Source: JBFIHF01 sp964411125
GTDB taxonomy: Bacteria > Myxococcota_A > Bradymonadia > Bradymonadales > Bradymonadaceae
Direction of reading: 5' to 3'
DNA: 40,429 bases
Assembly: GCA_964411125.1 (NCBI GenBank)
Contig: CAYPJU010000059.1
Location: 1-40,429 of the forward strand
The stretch's first letter is position 1. Each line of letters starts with the position of its first letter. The notes under the pieces were generated by a model. That model saw only the letters and a list, made by a program, of their open reading frames with translations. It searched no databases and had not been told where the DNA came from. The position numbers and the translations under genes are program-made. This document shows, in pieces, positions 39,024-40,429 of this stretch.

Positions 39024-40357
39024 TGAGTACGAAACCGTTTCGATTGAGTCGACGTGCCTTCCTCGGCGGCAGCGCCGCAGCGATCTCCCTGCCGATGCTG
39101 GAGGCGATGACCCCGGTGGGCCAGGCGTTCGCGCAGGCGGGTGAGAAGCCCAAGCGGATGCTCTGCTACTACATCCCGAACGGCATCCACATGCAGACGT
39201 TCACCCCGGTCGACGAGGGGCGAAACTACACGCTGTCTCAGACGCTGCAGCCGTTGGCGGCCGTCAAGGACGACGTGCTCGTCCTGACCGGGCTCGAGAA
39301 CCAGGCCGCCAATCCGGATGGCCCGGGCGACCACGCCGCCGGGACGGGTTCGTTCATCACCGCGCACCACGTACGCAAGACCGAAGGGTCCGACATCGAG
39401 AACAACATCTCGGTCGACCAGGTCGCCGCGAACGAAAACGGAGGTGAGACTCGCTTTCAGTCGCTCCAGCTCGGGATGGACGGAGGGGGGAGCACGGGCG
39501 GATGCGACTCGGGGTACAGTTGCGCATACGCGCGCAACGTCTCGTGGGCCGGTCCTCAGACACCGCTCCCGAAGACGGTCGATCCCCGCCTCGTCTTCGA
39601 CCGGCTCTTCGCCGGGTTCGACCCTCAGGCGACCGCGCAGGAGACGGCGAAGCGTCGTCTCTACCAGAAGAGCATTCTCGATTTCGCCGTCGCCGACGTC
39701 CAGAAGCTCCAGCCGAAGCTGGGGGCGCTCGACCGCGCCAAGCTCGACGAGTTCCTGACCGGCGTTCGTGAGCTGGAGCGGCGAATCGAGGACATGGACG
39801 AGGCGACCGCGTGCGGGGTCCCGGCGCAGCCCGGCGGCAGCTACAGCGTCACCGAGAAGGCGCAGGTGATGAGCGATCTGATGGTCACCGCCTTCCAGTG
39901 CGATCTCACCCGCTACCAGACCTTCATGCTGTCGAACGCCGGCAGCGGTCGCGTGTACGACTTCCTCGGCATCTCCGAAGGACACCACCAGATCTCGCAC
40001 CACCAGAGCCTGCAGTCGAACTACGACAGGCTGCAGACGATCGACCGGTGGGAGGTCGAGCAGTTCGCGTACCTCGTCGACAAGCTCAAGACGACGCTCG
40101 ACGTGGACGGGGCTCCGCTCCTCGACAACACGGTAGTGTTCTGGTCGTCGGAGATCTCCGACGGCAACCGACACAACCACGACGACATGCCGATCCTGTT
40201 GGCGGGAAGCTGCGGCGGCGCGTTCGATACCGGACGGCACGTGCGCTACACGAACAAGCCCCCGGTCGCGAACCTCTTCATCTCGATGCTCGACGCGGTC
40301 GGGGTTCAGGTGAACCAGTTCGGGATGGACGGGACGGGGAAGCTGCCGAATCTCTGA
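39023..40357 (+). CDS. DUF1552 protein with a Tat signal
   Basis: The 444-residue protein starts with a twin-arginine signal (SRRAFLGGSAAA, 9-20, cleavage after about AFAQA), so it is exported folded, probably carrying a cofactor or metal. The body belongs to DUF1552: MLCYYIPNGIHMQ, VLTGLENQAANPDGPGDHAAG and FWSSEISDGNRHNHDDMPIL. These conserved His, Asp and Asn clusters resemble the alkaline-phosphatase/sulfatase-related DUF1501 group, which has a similar ending. It starts one base inside the stop of the DUF1592 gene (TAATG at 39021-39025) and ends the transcription unit. Reaction unknown; it is inferred to work with the DUF1592 cytochrome. Confidence 0.93.
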   Translation: MSTKPFRLSRRAFLGGSAAAISLPMLEAMTPVGQAFAQAGEKPKRMLCYYIPNGIHMQTFTPVDEGRNYTLSQTLQPLAAVKDDVLVLTGLENQAANPDGPGDHAAGTGSFITAHHVRKTEGSDIENNISVDQVAANENGGETRFQSLQLGMDGGGSTGGCDSGYSCAYARNVSWAGPQTPLPKTVDPRLVFDRLFAGFDPQATAQETAKRRLYQKSILDFAVADVQKLQPKLGALDRAKLDEFLTGVRELERRIEDMDEATACGVPAQPGGSYSVTEKAQVMSDLMVTAFQCDLTRYQTFMLSNAGSGRVYDFLGISEGHHQISHHQSLQSNYDRLQTIDRWEVEQFAYLVDKLKTTLDVDGAPLLDNTVVFWSSEISDGNRHNHDDMPILLAGSCGGAFDTGRHVRYTNKPPVANLFISMLDAVGVQVNQFGMDGTGKLPNL

Positions 40358-40399
40358 TCGGTGCGCGGGCGTTCCGAGGCTGTCGCGAAAGGGGGGCCG

Positions 40400-40414
40400 T
40401 TGGGCTTCGCCCAA
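40400..40414 (+). terminator. Short stem-loop after the DUF1552 gene
   Basis: Bases 40400-40405 pair with 40409-40414 around a TTC loop, 42 bp after the stop of the DUF1552 gene. No T-tract follows within the window, so termination is only suggested. Confidence 0.4.
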
Positions 40415-40429
40415 ACCCACCAGGGGATT

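Noticed and set aside
38999..40420. A 473-codon minus-strand open frame opposite the DUF1552 gene
   Set aside because: The plus strand carries a Tat signal and DUF1552 motifs, while the antisense product is Arg/Val/Leu-rich without structure.

Overview
The window is high-GC DNA, almost fully coding, that reads like a Myxococcota chromosome. The evidence for that is indirect: three eukaryote-type Ser/Thr kinases in 36 kb, lipoproteins with Asn-Asn-Gly linkers, a DUF1592/DUF1552 gene pair, and many secreted TPR, HEAT and cytochrome c proteins. I could not run a taxonomic search, so the phylum is an inference. I see no tRNA, rRNA, CRISPR array, transposase or phage gene.

Layout. 1-222: two copies of a 111-bp tandem unit made of three hairpins. 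228-2821 (minus): a receptor-like kinase and a secreted TPR protein. 2946-5267 (plus): a GNAT fusion protein, a prepilin peptidase and HMG-CoA lyase. 5277-7268 (minus): a kinase fused to a hydrolase-like domain that lacks its nucleophile. 7425-8000 (plus): a membrane-tethered thioredoxin-like protein. 8004-11283 (minus): rmlB, rmlA, an RmlC-like epimerase and a glycosyltransferase, a nucleotide-sugar operon for a surface glycan. 11404-12033 (minus): upp. 12193-16472 (plus): an RND efflux adaptor and pump. 16540-19713 (minus): a diheme cytochrome with a DM13 domain, a membrane-anchored FMN glutamate-synthase-like protein and a GFA-family protein. 19914-21134 (plus): an orphan gene. 21262-24230 (minus): a GH92 alpha-mannosidase lipoprotein and a GNAT enzyme. 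34254-36555 (minus): a HEAT-repeat protein and a DUF3592 kinase. 36885-40357 (plus): the DUF1592 and DUF1552 proteins.

The centrepiece is 24500-34220: eleven plus-strand genes in which every neighbour overlaps the next by 4-11 bp. In order they encode a ketosynthase (KS), an enoyl-reductase-like SDR with an unknown C-terminal extension (ER1), a PLP-dependent alpha-oxoamine synthase (AOS), a malonyl-type acyltransferase (AT), a FabZ-like dehydratase (DH), a FabG-like ketoreductase (KR), an HMG-CoA-synthase homologue (HMGS), two crotonases matching the ECH1 and ECH2 types of polyketide beta-branching, a second enoyl-reductase-like SDR (ER2), and one acyl carrier protein (ACP). This looks like a complete stand-alone (type II) reducing fatty-acid/polyketide line with its own beta-methyl-branching cassette. 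The likely exit is decarboxylative condensation of the acyl-ACP with an amino acid, giving a branched alpha-aminoketone or sphingoid-like long-chain base. I know of no described system with exactly this set, but I could not search for one.

Starts were moved from the longest open frame where ribosome-binding sites, overlaps or family length supported it; these choices are stated in each entry.
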